This document shows positions 53,092 to 61,168 of a stretch of DNA of 64,000 nucleotides, piece by piece. Position numbers and translations under genes: made by a program. The stretch covers positions 65,473 to 129,472 of the forward strand of contig NZ_QGEG01000003.1 in the NCBI RefSeq assembly GCF_003149745.1, given 5' to 3'. This DNA is from Flagellimonas aquimarina (GTDB lineage Bacteria > Bacteroidota > Bacteroidia > Flavobacteriales > Flavobacteriaceae). A model generated the notes under the pieces. The model worked only from the letters and a program-made list of their open reading frames with translations. It did no database searches and was not told the origin of the DNA. How positions within the stretch are numbered: the first letter of the stretch is position 1; every line of letters begins with the position of its first letter.

Positions 53092-53116
53092 TCCACATTT
53101 CTCCACTTAAAGACAC
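53092..53116 (-). promoter_or_regulatory. Candidate MraZ-binding repeats
   Basis: On the minus strand GTGTC (53112-53116), GTGGA (53102-53106) and GTGGA (53092-53096) stand exactly 10 bases apart. Known MraZ boxes are short GTGGG/TGGG-type direct repeats spaced by one helical turn upstream of mraZ. A further GTGGA at 53133-53137 is out of this register. Confidence 0.6.
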
Positions 53117-53275
53117 ATTTGTTAATAAATATTCCACAAATCAAGAAAAAATTACATTTTACCCGAAAAATTGTACACAACGTCTTACCAAATGGTTTTA
53201 TTCACTGTTTATGTATTGTCTAAATCCTGATTTTTGAAGAACCAAACACTCCAAATCTGTGTGATATGAATTGCC

Positions 53276-53283
53276 TATATTTG
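53276..53283 (+). promoter_or_regulatory. -7 promoter box of the alpha/beta hydrolase
   Basis: TATATTTG matches TAnnTTTG and lies 25 bases before the ATG at 53308. It is divergent from the dcw promoter. No clear -33 element is seen. Confidence 0.5.
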
Positions 53284-53307
53284 CCCACTTAGACCAACTA
53301 ATTTTAG

Positions 53308-54072
53308 ATGGAAGAGCATATTATTGAGGAAGGTAAATACCGATATATTGAAATGGGTGAAGGCACTCCCATGATTATATTGCACGGTCTTATGGGAGGA
53401 CTGAGCAACTTCCAAGGAGTATCTGAATATTTCCCATCCAAAGGGTATCAGGTTTTAATACCTGAGCTTCCCATCTATGATATGCCGATGTTGAAGACCA
53501 CAGTTAAGAACTTTGCCAAGTTTTTAGAAGGTTTCATTGAATTCAAAGGACTGAACAACGTTATTCTTTTAGGCAATTCCCTAGGAGGTCATATTGGTCT
53601 TTTGCATACCAAAATGTTTCCAGAAATGGTTAAGGCATTGGTGATTACAGGTAGTTCTGGCCTTTATGAAAGTGCTATGGGAGATGGTTACCCAAAACGT
53701 GGAGACTATGAATTCATAAAAAAGAAAGCACAGGATGTTTTCTATGACCCAGAGGTAGCCACTAAAGAAATTGTAGATGAAGTTTTCGCTACCGTAAATG
53801 ATCGAATGAAATTGGTGAAGACACTTGCAATAGCCAAGAGTGCAATACGGCACAACATGTCCAAGGATTTGCCACATATGAAAACTCCAACTTGCATTAT
53901 ATGGGGTAAAAACGATACAGTAACTCCTCCTAATGTTGCGGAAGAGTTTCATTCTCTGCTGCCAGATTCAGACTTGTTCTGGATAGAAAAATGTGGCCAC
54001 GCCCCTATGATGGAACATCCGCAGGACTTCAATTCCATTCTTGAGGCTTGGTTGGCCAAACGCAATTTTTAG
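53308..54072 (+). CDS. Alpha/beta hydrolase
   Basis: A 254-residue alpha/beta hydrolase. The oxyanion segment is ILHGLMGGLSNFQG, the nucleophile elbow GNSLGGH holds the catalytic Ser, an Asp sits in WGKNDTVTPP, and the final His is in EKCGHAPMMEHP. There is no signal peptide, so it is cytoplasmic. The substrate cannot be named. The gene stands 3 bases before engB, so the two are probably co-transcribed from the box at 53276. Confidence 0.9.
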   Translation: MEEHIIEEGKYRYIEMGEGTPMIILHGLMGGLSNFQGVSEYFPSKGYQVLIPELPIYDMPMLKTTVKNFAKFLEGFIEFKGLNNVILLGNSLGGHIGLLHTKMFPEMVKALVITGSSGLYESAMGDGYPKRGDYEFIKKKAQDVFYDPEVATKEIVDEVFATVNDRMKLVKTLAIAKSAIRHNMSKDLPHMKTPTCIIWGKNDTVTPPNVAEEFHSLLPDSDLFWIEKCGHAPMMEHPQDFNSILEAWLAKRNF

Positions 54073-54075
54073 ACC

Positions 54076-54687
54076 ATGAAGATTACCTCGGCCGAATTTG
54101 TAATGAGCAATTCCAATGTAGCCAAATGCCCTAACGAACCCTTACCTGAATATGCTTTTATTGGACGGTCCAATGTAGGCAAGTCATCACTTATTAATAT
54201 GTTGATGGAGCGTAAAAGTTTGGCTAAAACTTCTGGGCGACCTGGAAAAACACAGCTCATCAACCATTTTAAAATAAACAACAACTGGTTTTTGGTCGAT
54301 TTACCCGGTTATGGCTACGCAAGGGTATCCAAAAAGGATAAAAAGATTTTTCAGAAGTACATTACAGAATACTTCCAAGAACGAAAGCAATTAGTATGCG
54401 GGTTTGTTTTAATTGATATCAGGCATGAACCGCAACCAGTAGATCTTGAATTTATGGAATGGTTGGGCACCAACAATGTTCCGTTTGCCATAATTTTCAC
54501 CAAAGCGGACAAATTGAAACCCAATACCATTGAAAAAAAGGCGAAAAACTATATCCAGCATTTACTGGATAGCGTTTGGGAAGAAGCACCCCTTTATTTT
54601 ATCACTTCTTCTACCCACCGTACGGGCAAAGATGAACTGCTCAACTATATTGATAACATAAATGGAGAGTTTTTTAAGCAATCATAA
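54076..54687 (+). CDS. engB: Ribosome biogenesis GTPase EngB (YihA/YsxC)
   Basis: A 203-residue small GTPase. G1 is GRSNVGKSS, G2 is GRPGKTQLINHF, G3 is DLPGYGYARVS, G4 is TKAD and G5 is TSSTHRTGK. It acts in late assembly of the 50S subunit and is essential in many bacteria. The gene follows the hydrolase by 3 bases and converges with the next gene, whose stop is only 3 bases away. Confidence 0.96.
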   Translation: MKITSAEFVMSNSNVAKCPNEPLPEYAFIGRSNVGKSSLINMLMERKSLAKTSGRPGKTQLINHFKINNNWFLVDLPGYGYARVSKKDKKIFQKYITEYFQERKQLVCGFVLIDIRHEPQPVDLEFMEWLGTNNVPFAIIFTKADKLKPNTIEKKAKNYIQHLLDSVWEEAPLYFITSSTHRTGKDELLNYIDNINGEFFKQS

Positions 54688-54690
54688 GTT

Positions 54691-55068
54691 TTAAGGTGTC
54701 CGCTCCTTTACCAACCTAACCAATCCGCTGGCTGTTTTTAACTGATTTAGTTCTTCTGTAGAAATTACAATCTCCAATCCATGCGTTCCTTCCACCAGTA
54801 TAATGGGAAAAGTAAATTTATGTCCAAATTTTGATGCATATTTTTTCGCAAATTCATCTTTATGTAAAAAGAGCATCTCTTGTTTACTTGATTGCCTGAA
54901 CTTTTTCCAAATCCTATTTTCCGCAATAACACCAAAAGTGATATCACATAGATTACAATCGTAAGTTGATGGACTTAAAACTTTATGCATACTGTCTAAA
55001 ATAGCATTGCGAGTCCCAGAATTAGCATTATAAACAAAAAGGAGTTTTTGAGGTCTTTTCTTTTTCAT
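54691..55068 (-). CDS. Conserved small protein of unknown function
   Basis: A 125-residue soluble protein with a basic N-terminus (MKKKRPQKLLFVYNANSGTRN) and the segment DCNLCDITFG, whose CxxC could bind metal. The later part reads FPIILVEGTHGLEIVISTEEL. The YNANSG start resembles lipid-kinase-like proteins by chance, but no nucleotide motif follows. I do not recognise a characterised family. It converges on engB with 3 bases between stops and diverges from the gene at 55146. Confidence 0.7.
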   Translation of the reverse strand: MKKKRPQKLLFVYNANSGTRNAILDSMHKVLSPSTYDCNLCDITFGVIAENRIWKKFRQSSKQEMLFLHKDEFAKKYASKFGHKFTFPIILVEGTHGLEIVISTEELNQLKTASGLVRLVKERTP

Positions 55069-55145
55069 GAACTAAAAATACAACGCTTCTTATCTAAAAT
55101 ACAGGAATAAAAGAGTATTTTTCATGGTTAGAAATTAGATATGGC

Positions 55146-55448
55146 ATGATTGCACGAATCTGGAAAGGAAGAACAAAATTGGAACATCTGCAGGAATATG
55201 AATCCTTCATGAAGGAAAGGGCTGTTCCCGATTATTCAAAAACAGATGGCTTTGTAAAACTTACCTTTCTTAAACGAACAGATAGCAAATATGCATATTT
55301 TGAGTTAATTACCTTCTGGGATAATTTAGAGGTGATTAAAAATTTTGCTGGAACACAGTTAACAAGAGCCAAATATTATCCTGAAGATCAAAAATACTTG
55401 GTTGATTTTCCTGAAGAAGTAATACACTACGAAGTTTTTGCTGAGTAA
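55146..55448 (+). CDS. ABM-superfamily small protein (dimeric alpha/beta-barrel type)
   Basis: A 100-residue protein with the ferredoxin-like pattern of antibiotic-biosynthesis-monooxygenase (ABM) domain proteins. It begins MIARIWKGRTKLEHLQEY, then has DGFVKLTFLKRTDS and YFELITFWDNLEVIKNFAG. Members form dimers and include heme-degrading and quinol monooxygenases, but most are uncharacterised. No catalytic residue set is evident. Confidence 0.75.
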   Translation: MIARIWKGRTKLEHLQEYESFMKERAVPDYSKTDGFVKLTFLKRTDSKYAYFELITFWDNLEVIKNFAGTQLTRAKYYPEDQKYLVDFPEEVIHYEVFAE

Positions 55449-55610
55449 ATCTGTCTCCTACTATTTCTTAGCTCTATTTTCTTCCTCTTCTACCTCTATC
55501 TTTAAGAGAAACATGCACCATTATACCCTTCTACTTTGGGTTAAAGTGTACAAATACCGTATGCGTTCGTATTAAGACCTATAATACTTTTCCATATGCC
55601 CGCTTGCAAA

Positions 55611-55618
55611 TACATTTG
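55611..55618 (+). promoter_or_regulatory. -7 promoter box before the secreted protein at 55646
   Basis: TACATTTG fits TAnnTTTG and lies 28 bases before the ATG at 55646. No clear -33 element is seen. Confidence 0.45.
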
Positions 55619-55645
55619 AATCCTGTAAAACTTTAAAACAGATTC

Positions 55646-56344
55646 ATGAAACTTCTAAAAAATCAATTATCCTCATTTCTATTTGTTCTTTGTATTGCAA
55701 CTATGACGGCCCAAGAAAACAAAAAGTCTTTTAATCTAAAGAAAGGACAAGTACTGGATATCATCTTTCTAAATCAAAACCCAAACAAGGATGATTTGTT
55801 ACAGGAATACTTTAAGCTTGTATTTCCGGTAGCACAAAAAAACGGTTATAACCCTCAACCCGGCTTTGGCGTTGAAAAATACACGCAAGGCAATTACCAC
55901 CCCCAAAGTATGGTTTTTGGATACTGGAATTCATTTGATAGTAGATCTAAGTTTCTAAGTGAGATTAAAACTTCCTTACCAGATTTTCACAAAAGAAGAA
56001 GAGATCTTTGGTCAACATTTGCACTTACTTATTGGGAGCTTAAAAAAGACCTTTCATTTGAAATCAACCTAAATAAGTACAACGTAGTAACGGCCTATTG
56101 GGCTAATGAAAGCTCATCTTTTTTAAAATTCAAGAATAATTGGAACAACAAAGCAAAGCAACATGGTGCCGTTATAAAGGTAGAACTTGTTAACGGTGCT
56201 TCTCCATTTGGATATTATTATAATCCAGATTATTTGATTATTAACGAGTGGGAAAATGAAGCATCATTCAAAAAATTCTATGAAACCAATTTAAAAATGG
56301 ACCATTACGGCGTTAAGCATGTAAATCAGTTTATACTTAAATAG
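55646..56344 (+). CDS. Secreted protein of unknown function
   Basis: A 232-residue protein with a signal peptide (about 1-22, cleaved after MTAQ). Two similar halves each have an aromatic-rich ABM-like pattern: YTQGNYHPQSMVFGYWNSFD and YYYNPDYLIINEWENEASFK. This suggests a tandem dimeric alpha/beta-barrel fold like that of its upstream neighbour, but exported. No motif identifies a reaction. A terminator-like hairpin follows, so it is probably transcribed alone. Confidence 0.65.
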   Translation: MKLLKNQLSSFLFVLCIATMTAQENKKSFNLKKGQVLDIIFLNQNPNKDDLLQEYFKLVFPVAQKNGYNPQPGFGVEKYTQGNYHPQSMVFGYWNSFDSRSKFLSEIKTSLPDFHKRRRDLWSTFALTYWELKKDLSFEINLNKYNVVTAYWANESSSFLKFKNNWNNKAKQHGAVIKVELVNGASPFGYYYNPDYLIINEWENEASFKKFYETNLKMDHYGVKHVNQFILK

Positions 56345-56353
56345 CCACGCGGT

Positions 56354-56386
56354 AAGCAGGCCATTTTAGTATGGTCTGCTTATTTT
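56354..56386 (+). terminator. Terminator-like hairpin
   Basis: AAGCAGGCCAT (56354-56364) pairs with ATGGTCTGCTT (56371-56381) with one G-T pair and a 6-base loop, followed by ATTTTA. It ends transcription of the secreted-protein gene; the short T-run makes it a moderate terminator. Confidence 0.6.
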
Positions 56387-56392
56387 AGTCAT

Positions 56393-57493
56393 ATGCAAAC
56401 AGTAATCAATCAATTCGTTTATTTCGCATACTTTCAAAGTCTTTTTTTGCTGTTCATTTATATTTTTTCACCAAAAAGCAGAAAAAACATAAACGGCTAT
56501 TTGGCCTTTCTAATTGTTTTATTGGCAGTTGGCCTAACTGGACGCATCATTTATATTTCCGAATTATTTGGGCAAAACTTCCGGTTTTACTCCTTTTCAG
56601 AGTTTTCCATTTTAATGTTTGGCTCTACCATATATTTATTTACTCGTTCTTCCCTAAAGGGCGCACCGTTTCATCCATCTGATTTGATTCATTATATCCC
56701 CGGAGTTATATATATCCTTATCATCGTTGTTTATTTCATGTTACCATCGGACCAAATAATTGGCGAACGGGCAAAAAGCGGGGAGCTTTATAGATCCATA
56801 ACTCTACTTGTAGGCATTGGTTTGGCTTTCAATATTACCTATTGGATATTAAGCTGTAGGATTTTTTTTCAAGTAAAAAAAGGGCTTCGCAATGAGCTGA
56901 GTTACTCCATAAAAACCCAATTTTTCTCGAACTTTCTTACTGCCATTGGCCTTTGTCTTACTTGCTGGCTGGTTGTCTATTTCATAAGCATCCTTGGTGT
57001 TGATACTATTGAAAGAACTGCCAGAAGGACCATTTGGCTTGGTATAGCACTTATTATTCTGTTTATAGCCTACTATGGAATTAAGGAGCCTGAGTTATTT
57101 AAATTTGGAAAATATAGGGAGGCTAAAAAATACCAACAATCTAAACTCTCCATGCAAGACTTGGACAATTTGAAAACAACCCTTGAAACATTGATGACCG
57201 AAAAAAAGCCGTACCTAAATAGAAAATTGGCGAAGTCTGAACTTTCAGAAATGCTGGGTGTTAGCAATCCAGAGATAGCCAGGCTACTTAATGAACGTAT
57301 TGGCATGAACTTTTTTGAATATGTAAATTTCTACAGAATCAAGGAATTTGTAGAGCTTGCTAAATCCCAAAAAGCAGAAAACCTTACTTTTTTCGGATTG
57401 GCCCAAGAGGCTGGTTTCAACTCAAAAACTACATTTAACAAGTCATTTAAAAAATTGATGGGCATGTCTCCCAAAGACTATTTTCAGAACTAA
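56393..57493 (+). CDS. AraC-family regulator with N-terminal membrane domain
   Basis: A 366-residue protein. The first 230 or so residues contain about seven hydrophobic helices, from VYFAYFQSLFLLFIYIF to RRTIWLGIALIILFIAYYGI. After a linker, an AraC-type double helix-turn-helix occupies about 265-366: LAKSELSEMLGVSNPEIARLL and FFGLAQEAGFNSKTTFNKSF, ending MGMSPKDYFQN. This one-polypeptide membrane sensor plus AraC layout is common in Bacteroidota. It may respond to a membrane or extracellular signal. A regulatory target cannot be named; the membrane protein that follows is one candidate. Confidence 0.85.
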   Translation: MQTVINQFVYFAYFQSLFLLFIYIFSPKSRKNINGYLAFLIVLLAVGLTGRIIYISELFGQNFRFYSFSEFSILMFGSTIYLFTRSSLKGAPFHPSDLIHYIPGVIYILIIVVYFMLPSDQIIGERAKSGELYRSITLLVGIGLAFNITYWILSCRIFFQVKKGLRNELSYSIKTQFFSNFLTAIGLCLTCWLVVYFISILGVDTIERTARRTIWLGIALIILFIAYYGIKEPELFKFGKYREAKKYQQSKLSMQDLDNLKTTLETLMTEKKPYLNRKLAKSELSEMLGVSNPEIARLLNERIGMNFFEYVNFYRIKEFVELAKSQKAENLTFFGLAQEAGFNSKTTFNKSFKKLMGMSPKDYFQN

Positions 57494-57643
57494 CTGGGTT
57501 TTTCTACTTTTTTGCAGTTAACATATTAAGAATATCAAGTGAAACCCATCATATTTCACATCATTTAAGGGTTTGACCAATTTGTTCATGCTATTTGTTT
57601 GCAATTTACCTTTATTTACAGCTAAATCTTTTTGCTCAAAGTT

Positions 57644-58141
57644 ATGGGAACACAGAAACACTCGCTTACCCCTAACGGATTTATAAAGACCCTATCCCTA
57701 CTTCATTTGGGTTTAATCTCAAGTCCTGTTGTGCTTAGTGGTATAATCTATTTTCAGACACAAAGCACTAGTTTTGATTTATCCAATACTGATGATATCT
57801 ATTTAATGATTGTGCCCATAGTTTCTGTCATCTGTCTCTTTTTGGGAGATTTCATTTTTAAGCATTCCGTAAAAAACATTCCTAAAACAATTAATTTAAA
57901 ACAAAAACTGGCACGTTTTCAAACAGCATCCATTATCAAATATGCTTTAGTGGAAGCACCTGCATTATTTGGTGTTGTAGCCTTCATGATTACCGAGAAC
58001 ATGGCATACTTAATAGTATCTCTTGTTTTGATCTTTTATTTTTTCATGTTAAAACCCACAAAAGAAAAAATTGAAAAGGCTTTGGGTCTAAACCAAGAGG
58101 AAAGAAATCAATTTAATAAGTTAAATCAGCCCATACCATAA
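57644..58141 (+). CDS. Small integral membrane protein, unknown function
   Basis: I start it at the ATG at 57644 (MGTQKHSLTPNGFIKTLSL); the frame extends only with TTG. 165 residues with four hydrophobic helices: about 17-37, 53-70, 98-114 and 117-137. A charged C-terminus follows (PTKEKIEKALGLNQEERNQF). It resembles short four-helix membrane proteins encoded near sensor genes in Bacteroidota. No function can be assigned. Confidence 0.75.
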   Translation: MGTQKHSLTPNGFIKTLSLLHLGLISSPVVLSGIIYFQTQSTSFDLSNTDDIYLMIVPIVSVICLFLGDFIFKHSVKNIPKTINLKQKLARFQTASIIKYALVEAPALFGVVAFMITENMAYLIVSLVLIFYFFMLKPTKEKIEKALGLNQEERNQFNKLNQPIP

Positions 58142-58150
58142 ATAGAAAGC

Positions 58151-58483
58151 CTATTTCAACTCTAACTTCTCTGCAAAATAATCGCAAAAATCTTTCATGG
58201 TGGCAGTCATTTTTTCATCTTGGGTGGCTTTCATAAATGTATCTGCCATAGTTACCAATGTTTGATGAAAAAAAATTTTCATATCGTCCACGGGCATGTC
58301 CTTGGTCCACAAATCTATCTTCAAAGATTCCCTGTTCTTGCTATCCCAAACGGACAACATCATGGCCTTGGCCTCCTCATTCTCTATACCGCCATCCTGG
58401 GCAGACCAGTTTAATTCTTCCGGAACTCGGTTTTCATCAAGTCCAACGGTTAATTTTATTTCTGAAGTATGTGCTATTGCCAT
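58151..58483 (-). CDS. gldC: Gliding motility protein GldC
   Basis: A 110-residue soluble protein matching GldC: IKLTVGLDENRVPEELNW, WDSKNRESLKIDLWTKDMPV and a C-terminal FCDYFAEKLELK. In Flavobacterium, gldC mutants glide poorly, and GldC is thought to support GldB. Its start is directly next to the gldB stop, the usual gldB-gldC order. It has no signal peptide and is therefore cytoplasmic. Confidence 0.93.
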   Translation of the reverse strand: MAIAHTSEIKLTVGLDENRVPEELNWSAQDGGIENEEAKAMMLSVWDSKNRESLKIDLWTKDMPVDDMKIFFHQTLVTMADTFMKATQDEKMTATMKDFCDYFAEKLELK

Positions 58484-59473
58484 CTATTTTCTTGGTTTGT
58501 AATTTGATTTTTTAAAAATTTCATCGCCAGGCAGGTTCAAAAGTTGTTGTAATGTAAGGTTGTTCTTTTCCATAAAGGCCCTGACCATCTGCCATCCTAT
58601 ATACCTTCCAAGTCTTCCTGGAGATTCACTATCTAGTTCTAATTGAAATTTGGAAAAGGGTGCAGGCTCCAAAAATCTTCGGTCCAGTTTAGCATCTGTA
58701 CTATATAGCAATTCTTTTTCTACAAAATAGCGCCAAATCTGTTCCTCGTTGTTTGTGGCCCACTCCATCTCTTCATTGGTATATCCTATCTTCTGAGCAT
58801 CAGAAGTTAAGGGAAGTACCTTATCTTTTATGTATAGTTCTTTTCCATAATACACCATTCTTGCAATAAAAGATCTATCTCGTGGATATTTCAGCACTTT
58901 CTTTGCAATAGCGCTTGCAACATCAGAAGTTAGATATTGTTTGTCCAGTCCCGCAGCAATGTAACGTTGAATACTTTTATAAAAATGGTGATCGGTACCT
59001 AAATAATTATCTAAACCTAACAATAGCAATGTATCTGTCAGAATTACACGATTGTTATAGCCCACATCGGATGTGACCGTTACCACTTTCGGTGTTACGA
59101 ACTTTGGAAAATAATAGGTCACATGCTTAAAAAGTGACTCTAAATCTTTTTTTTCCTGTTCAAAACTGCCAAAAGTTTTGTCAACCTCATCGGACAACTC
59201 AACTTGAATAGTGTCTGTGAGTTTGGCAATCCAGATACTATCTTCGAATTGCTCTGGAAATAAATAGGGGTATTTGGACTTTAAAGTAGGAATAGTTTCT
59301 GCCGATGCGGAAGCAAACTCTCGATCAAACCGGATTACATCTAGGTCAATCTGTATTTTGGAGACCTCTTCTGCTGTTTTGTCCGGTTGTTTGCATCCAT
59401 TAAGGAAAAGTATTGTCAAAAAAACTGCTCCACCAAATGTGTATATATCAAAGTATTTCAACAACCTCTTCAT
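58484..59473 (-). CDS. gldB: Gliding motility lipoprotein GldB
   Basis: The start is the ATG at 59473 (MKRLLKYFDIYTFGGAVFL), which yields a lipoprotein signal (LTILFLNGCKQ); upstream in-frame codons run past the promoter. 329 residues. Conserved GldB segments are IQIDLDVIRFDREFASA, YYFPKFVTPKVVTVTSDVG, MEWATNNEEQIWRYFVE and PGRLGRYIGWQMVRAFME. It is required for gliding in flavobacteria. It is divergent from nadE and co-transcribed with gldC. GldB and GldC together point to a gliding or Type IX secretion lineage. Confidence 0.94.
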   Translation of the reverse strand: MKRLLKYFDIYTFGGAVFLTILFLNGCKQPDKTAEEVSKIQIDLDVIRFDREFASASAETIPTLKSKYPYLFPEQFEDSIWIAKLTDTIQVELSDEVDKTFGSFEQEKKDLESLFKHVTYYFPKFVTPKVVTVTSDVGYNNRVILTDTLLLLGLDNYLGTDHHFYKSIQRYIAAGLDKQYLTSDVASAIAKKVLKYPRDRSFIARMVYYGKELYIKDKVLPLTSDAQKIGYTNEEMEWATNNEEQIWRYFVEKELLYSTDAKLDRRFLEPAPFSKFQLELDSESPGRLGRYIGWQMVRAFMEKNNLTLQQLLNLPGDEIFKKSNYKPRK

Positions 59474-59506
59474 TTTTAGCACTACAGCGTTTAAATTTAC
59501 AGGGCA

Positions 59507-59514
59507 CAAAGGTA
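59507..59514 (-). promoter_or_regulatory. -7 promoter box of gldB-gldC
   Basis: TACCTTTG on the minus strand fits TAnnTTTG, 34 bases before the gldB ATG and within the 66-base gap shared with divergent nadE. No clear -33 element is seen. Confidence 0.45.
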
Positions 59515-59539
59515 ATTTATTGAATCTAAAAAGTAATAC

Positions 59540-60328
59540 ATGCAAACTGAAAAGGTGATAGAACATATTGTAAGTTGGTTGAAGGACTATGCGACCAATG
59601 CAAATAGCAAAGGATTTGTAATAGGGGTGTCTGGAGGAATAGATTCTGCTGTTACTTCGACCCTCTGTGCCAAGACAGGGCTAGACCTTTTATGTTTAGA
59701 GATGCCCATTCATCAAGGAAAAAATCAAGTAACCAGAGCAGATAAACATATTGAATGGTTAATGAACAACTTTTCCAATGTAAATAGGCAACATGTTAAT
59801 CTAACTCCAGTATTTGATAGTTTGGTCTCTGCTTTGCCTAGTGTACAAAACGAAGAAGATAGATTTATGTCCTTGGCAAATACCAGAGCAAGGCTAAGAA
59901 TGACAACACTATACTATTTTGCCGCGTTAAATGGGTATTTAGTAGCGGGCACAGGAAACAAGGTGGAAGATTTTGGTGTAGGTTTTTATACTAAGTACGG
60001 TGATGGCGGAGTAGATTTGAGCCCTATTGCCGACCTTTTAAAAACCGAAGTCTACGATGTTGGAAAAGTACTGGGTGTTAATCAGGATATCATGGAAGCT
60101 GCCCCTACAGATGGGCTGTGGGGAGATAGCAGAACAGATGAAGATCAGATAGGCGCTTCCTATCCAGAGCTTGAATGGGCCATGAAAATGGATGATAATA
60201 AAAAAACTATAGAAGATTTTTCTGACAGAGAAAGAGAAGTATTCACCATATATAAAAAGTTTAATACTGCTAACAAGCATAAGATGATTCCTATACCCAT
60301 TTGTGAAATTCCTGCTCGCCTAAAATGA
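59540..60328 (+). CDS. nadE: NAD+ synthase NadE
   Basis: A 262-residue NH3-dependent type: no glutaminase domain, only the synthetase. The PP-loop is GVSGGIDSAVTSTLC (about 28-42). LVAGTGNKVEDFGVGFYTKYGDGG binds the nicotinate and metal, and LWGDSRTDEDQIGASY is the conserved second loop. It converts nicotinate adenine dinucleotide to NAD+ with ATP and ammonia. It is divergent from gldB with only 66 bases between starts. Confidence 0.96.
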   Translation: MQTEKVIEHIVSWLKDYATNANSKGFVIGVSGGIDSAVTSTLCAKTGLDLLCLEMPIHQGKNQVTRADKHIEWLMNNFSNVNRQHVNLTPVFDSLVSALPSVQNEEDRFMSLANTRARLRMTTLYYFAALNGYLVAGTGNKVEDFGVGFYTKYGDGGVDLSPIADLLKTEVYDVGKVLGVNQDIMEAAPTDGLWGDSRTDEDQIGASYPELEWAMKMDDNKKTIEDFSDREREVFTIYKKFNTANKHKMIPIPICEIPARLK

Positions 60329-60485
60329 CCTTTTGACCCATAAAACCCAGCTTAAGACGAAAAAAACCCCAGAAATTCTAAGGTTTTAAGAAAAAAATTA
60401 CAGTTTTACGTCATCAAATCGTTAACTTGCTCGCTACGCCGCGTAAGTAATTAATTACTAAACAAACGAATAAAACTCAAACCAA

Positions 60486-61115
60486 ATGATAAAAGTATTA
60501 ATAGCTGACAATCATCCCATAGTTCGGTTAGGCATTAAACAAGTCCTTGAAGCTAGTTCAGATATTGAGGTCATTGCTGATGTTTCAACTACTTCTCAAC
60601 TATTTGATATGTTGGATAAAGTTACCCCGGATGTAGTAATGCTCGAGATGGACATTCCAGAGATAAACGGTATTGCTACGCTAAGAAAGCTAAAGCAAGA
60701 ATTCCCTAACGTAAAATCACTAATGTATAGTGGACAATCTGAAGATGTTTATGCATTAAGCACTATTCGCGCAGGAGCGTTTGGTTATCTATCCAAAACT
60801 GCGGACCTTGACTACATTATCTCCGCTGTAAGAAAAGTGAGTGAAGGCAACATGTTCATAACAAACGAATTGGCCCAGCGTTTAGCTTTTGATGAAGGCA
60901 CACAAAAACCACGAAGATTCTTTAGAAAATTATCTTCTAGAGAAGTAGAAGTTTTAAAACTATTGGCTAGCGGAAAGAGAAACAAGGAGGTTGCTGAAGG
61001 TCTAAACTTAAATGAAAAAACTGTCAGCACTTACAAAGCACGTTTAATGAAAAAATTAAATGTGGATAATTTGGTGGATTTATTACAACAGGCAAAAGCT
61101 TTGGAACTGTATTAG
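60486..61115 (+). CDS. LuxR/NarL-type response regulator with Glu at the phosphorylation site
   Basis: A 209-residue protein: receiver domain (about 1-120) and LuxR-type helix-turn-helix (about 145-205; LSSREVEVLKLLASGKRNKE, NLNEKTVSTYKARLM). The receiver reads DVVMLEMDIPEING, so the phosphoacceptor Asp is replaced by E54. The acidic pair is D8-N9 instead of D8-D9. The conserved Lys (YLSKT) and Ser (MYSGQ) remain. Glu at this site can mimic phosphorylation, so the protein may be constitutively active or respond without a kinase. No histidine kinase gene is nearby. Confidence 0.9.
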   Translation: MIKVLIADNHPIVRLGIKQVLEASSDIEVIADVSTTSQLFDMLDKVTPDVVMLEMDIPEINGIATLRKLKQEFPNVKSLMYSGQSEDVYALSTIRAGAFGYLSKTADLDYIISAVRKVSEGNMFITNELAQRLAFDEGTQKPRRFFRKLSSREVEVLKLLASGKRNKEVAEGLNLNEKTVSTYKARLMKKLNVDNLVDLLQQAKALELY

Positions 61116-61136
61116 AATAACCAGTACAAACTGTTG

Positions 61137-61166
61137 AAAATCCCGAGCATTTGTTCGGGATTTTTA
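61137..61166. terminator. Bidirectional terminator between the response regulator and dnaG
   Basis: A perfect 10-bp stem, AAAATCCCGA (61137-61146) and TCGGGATTTT (61155-61164), with an 8-base loop. T-runs are present on both strands. It ends the plus-strand regulator and the minus-strand dnaG transcripts. Confidence 0.85.
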
Positions 61167-61168
61167 TG

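Noticed and set aside
60446-60459. Perfect palindrome AGTAATTAATTACT upstream of the response regulator
   Set aside because: It is AT-only apart from its ends, is short and occurs once; chance is a sufficient explanation.
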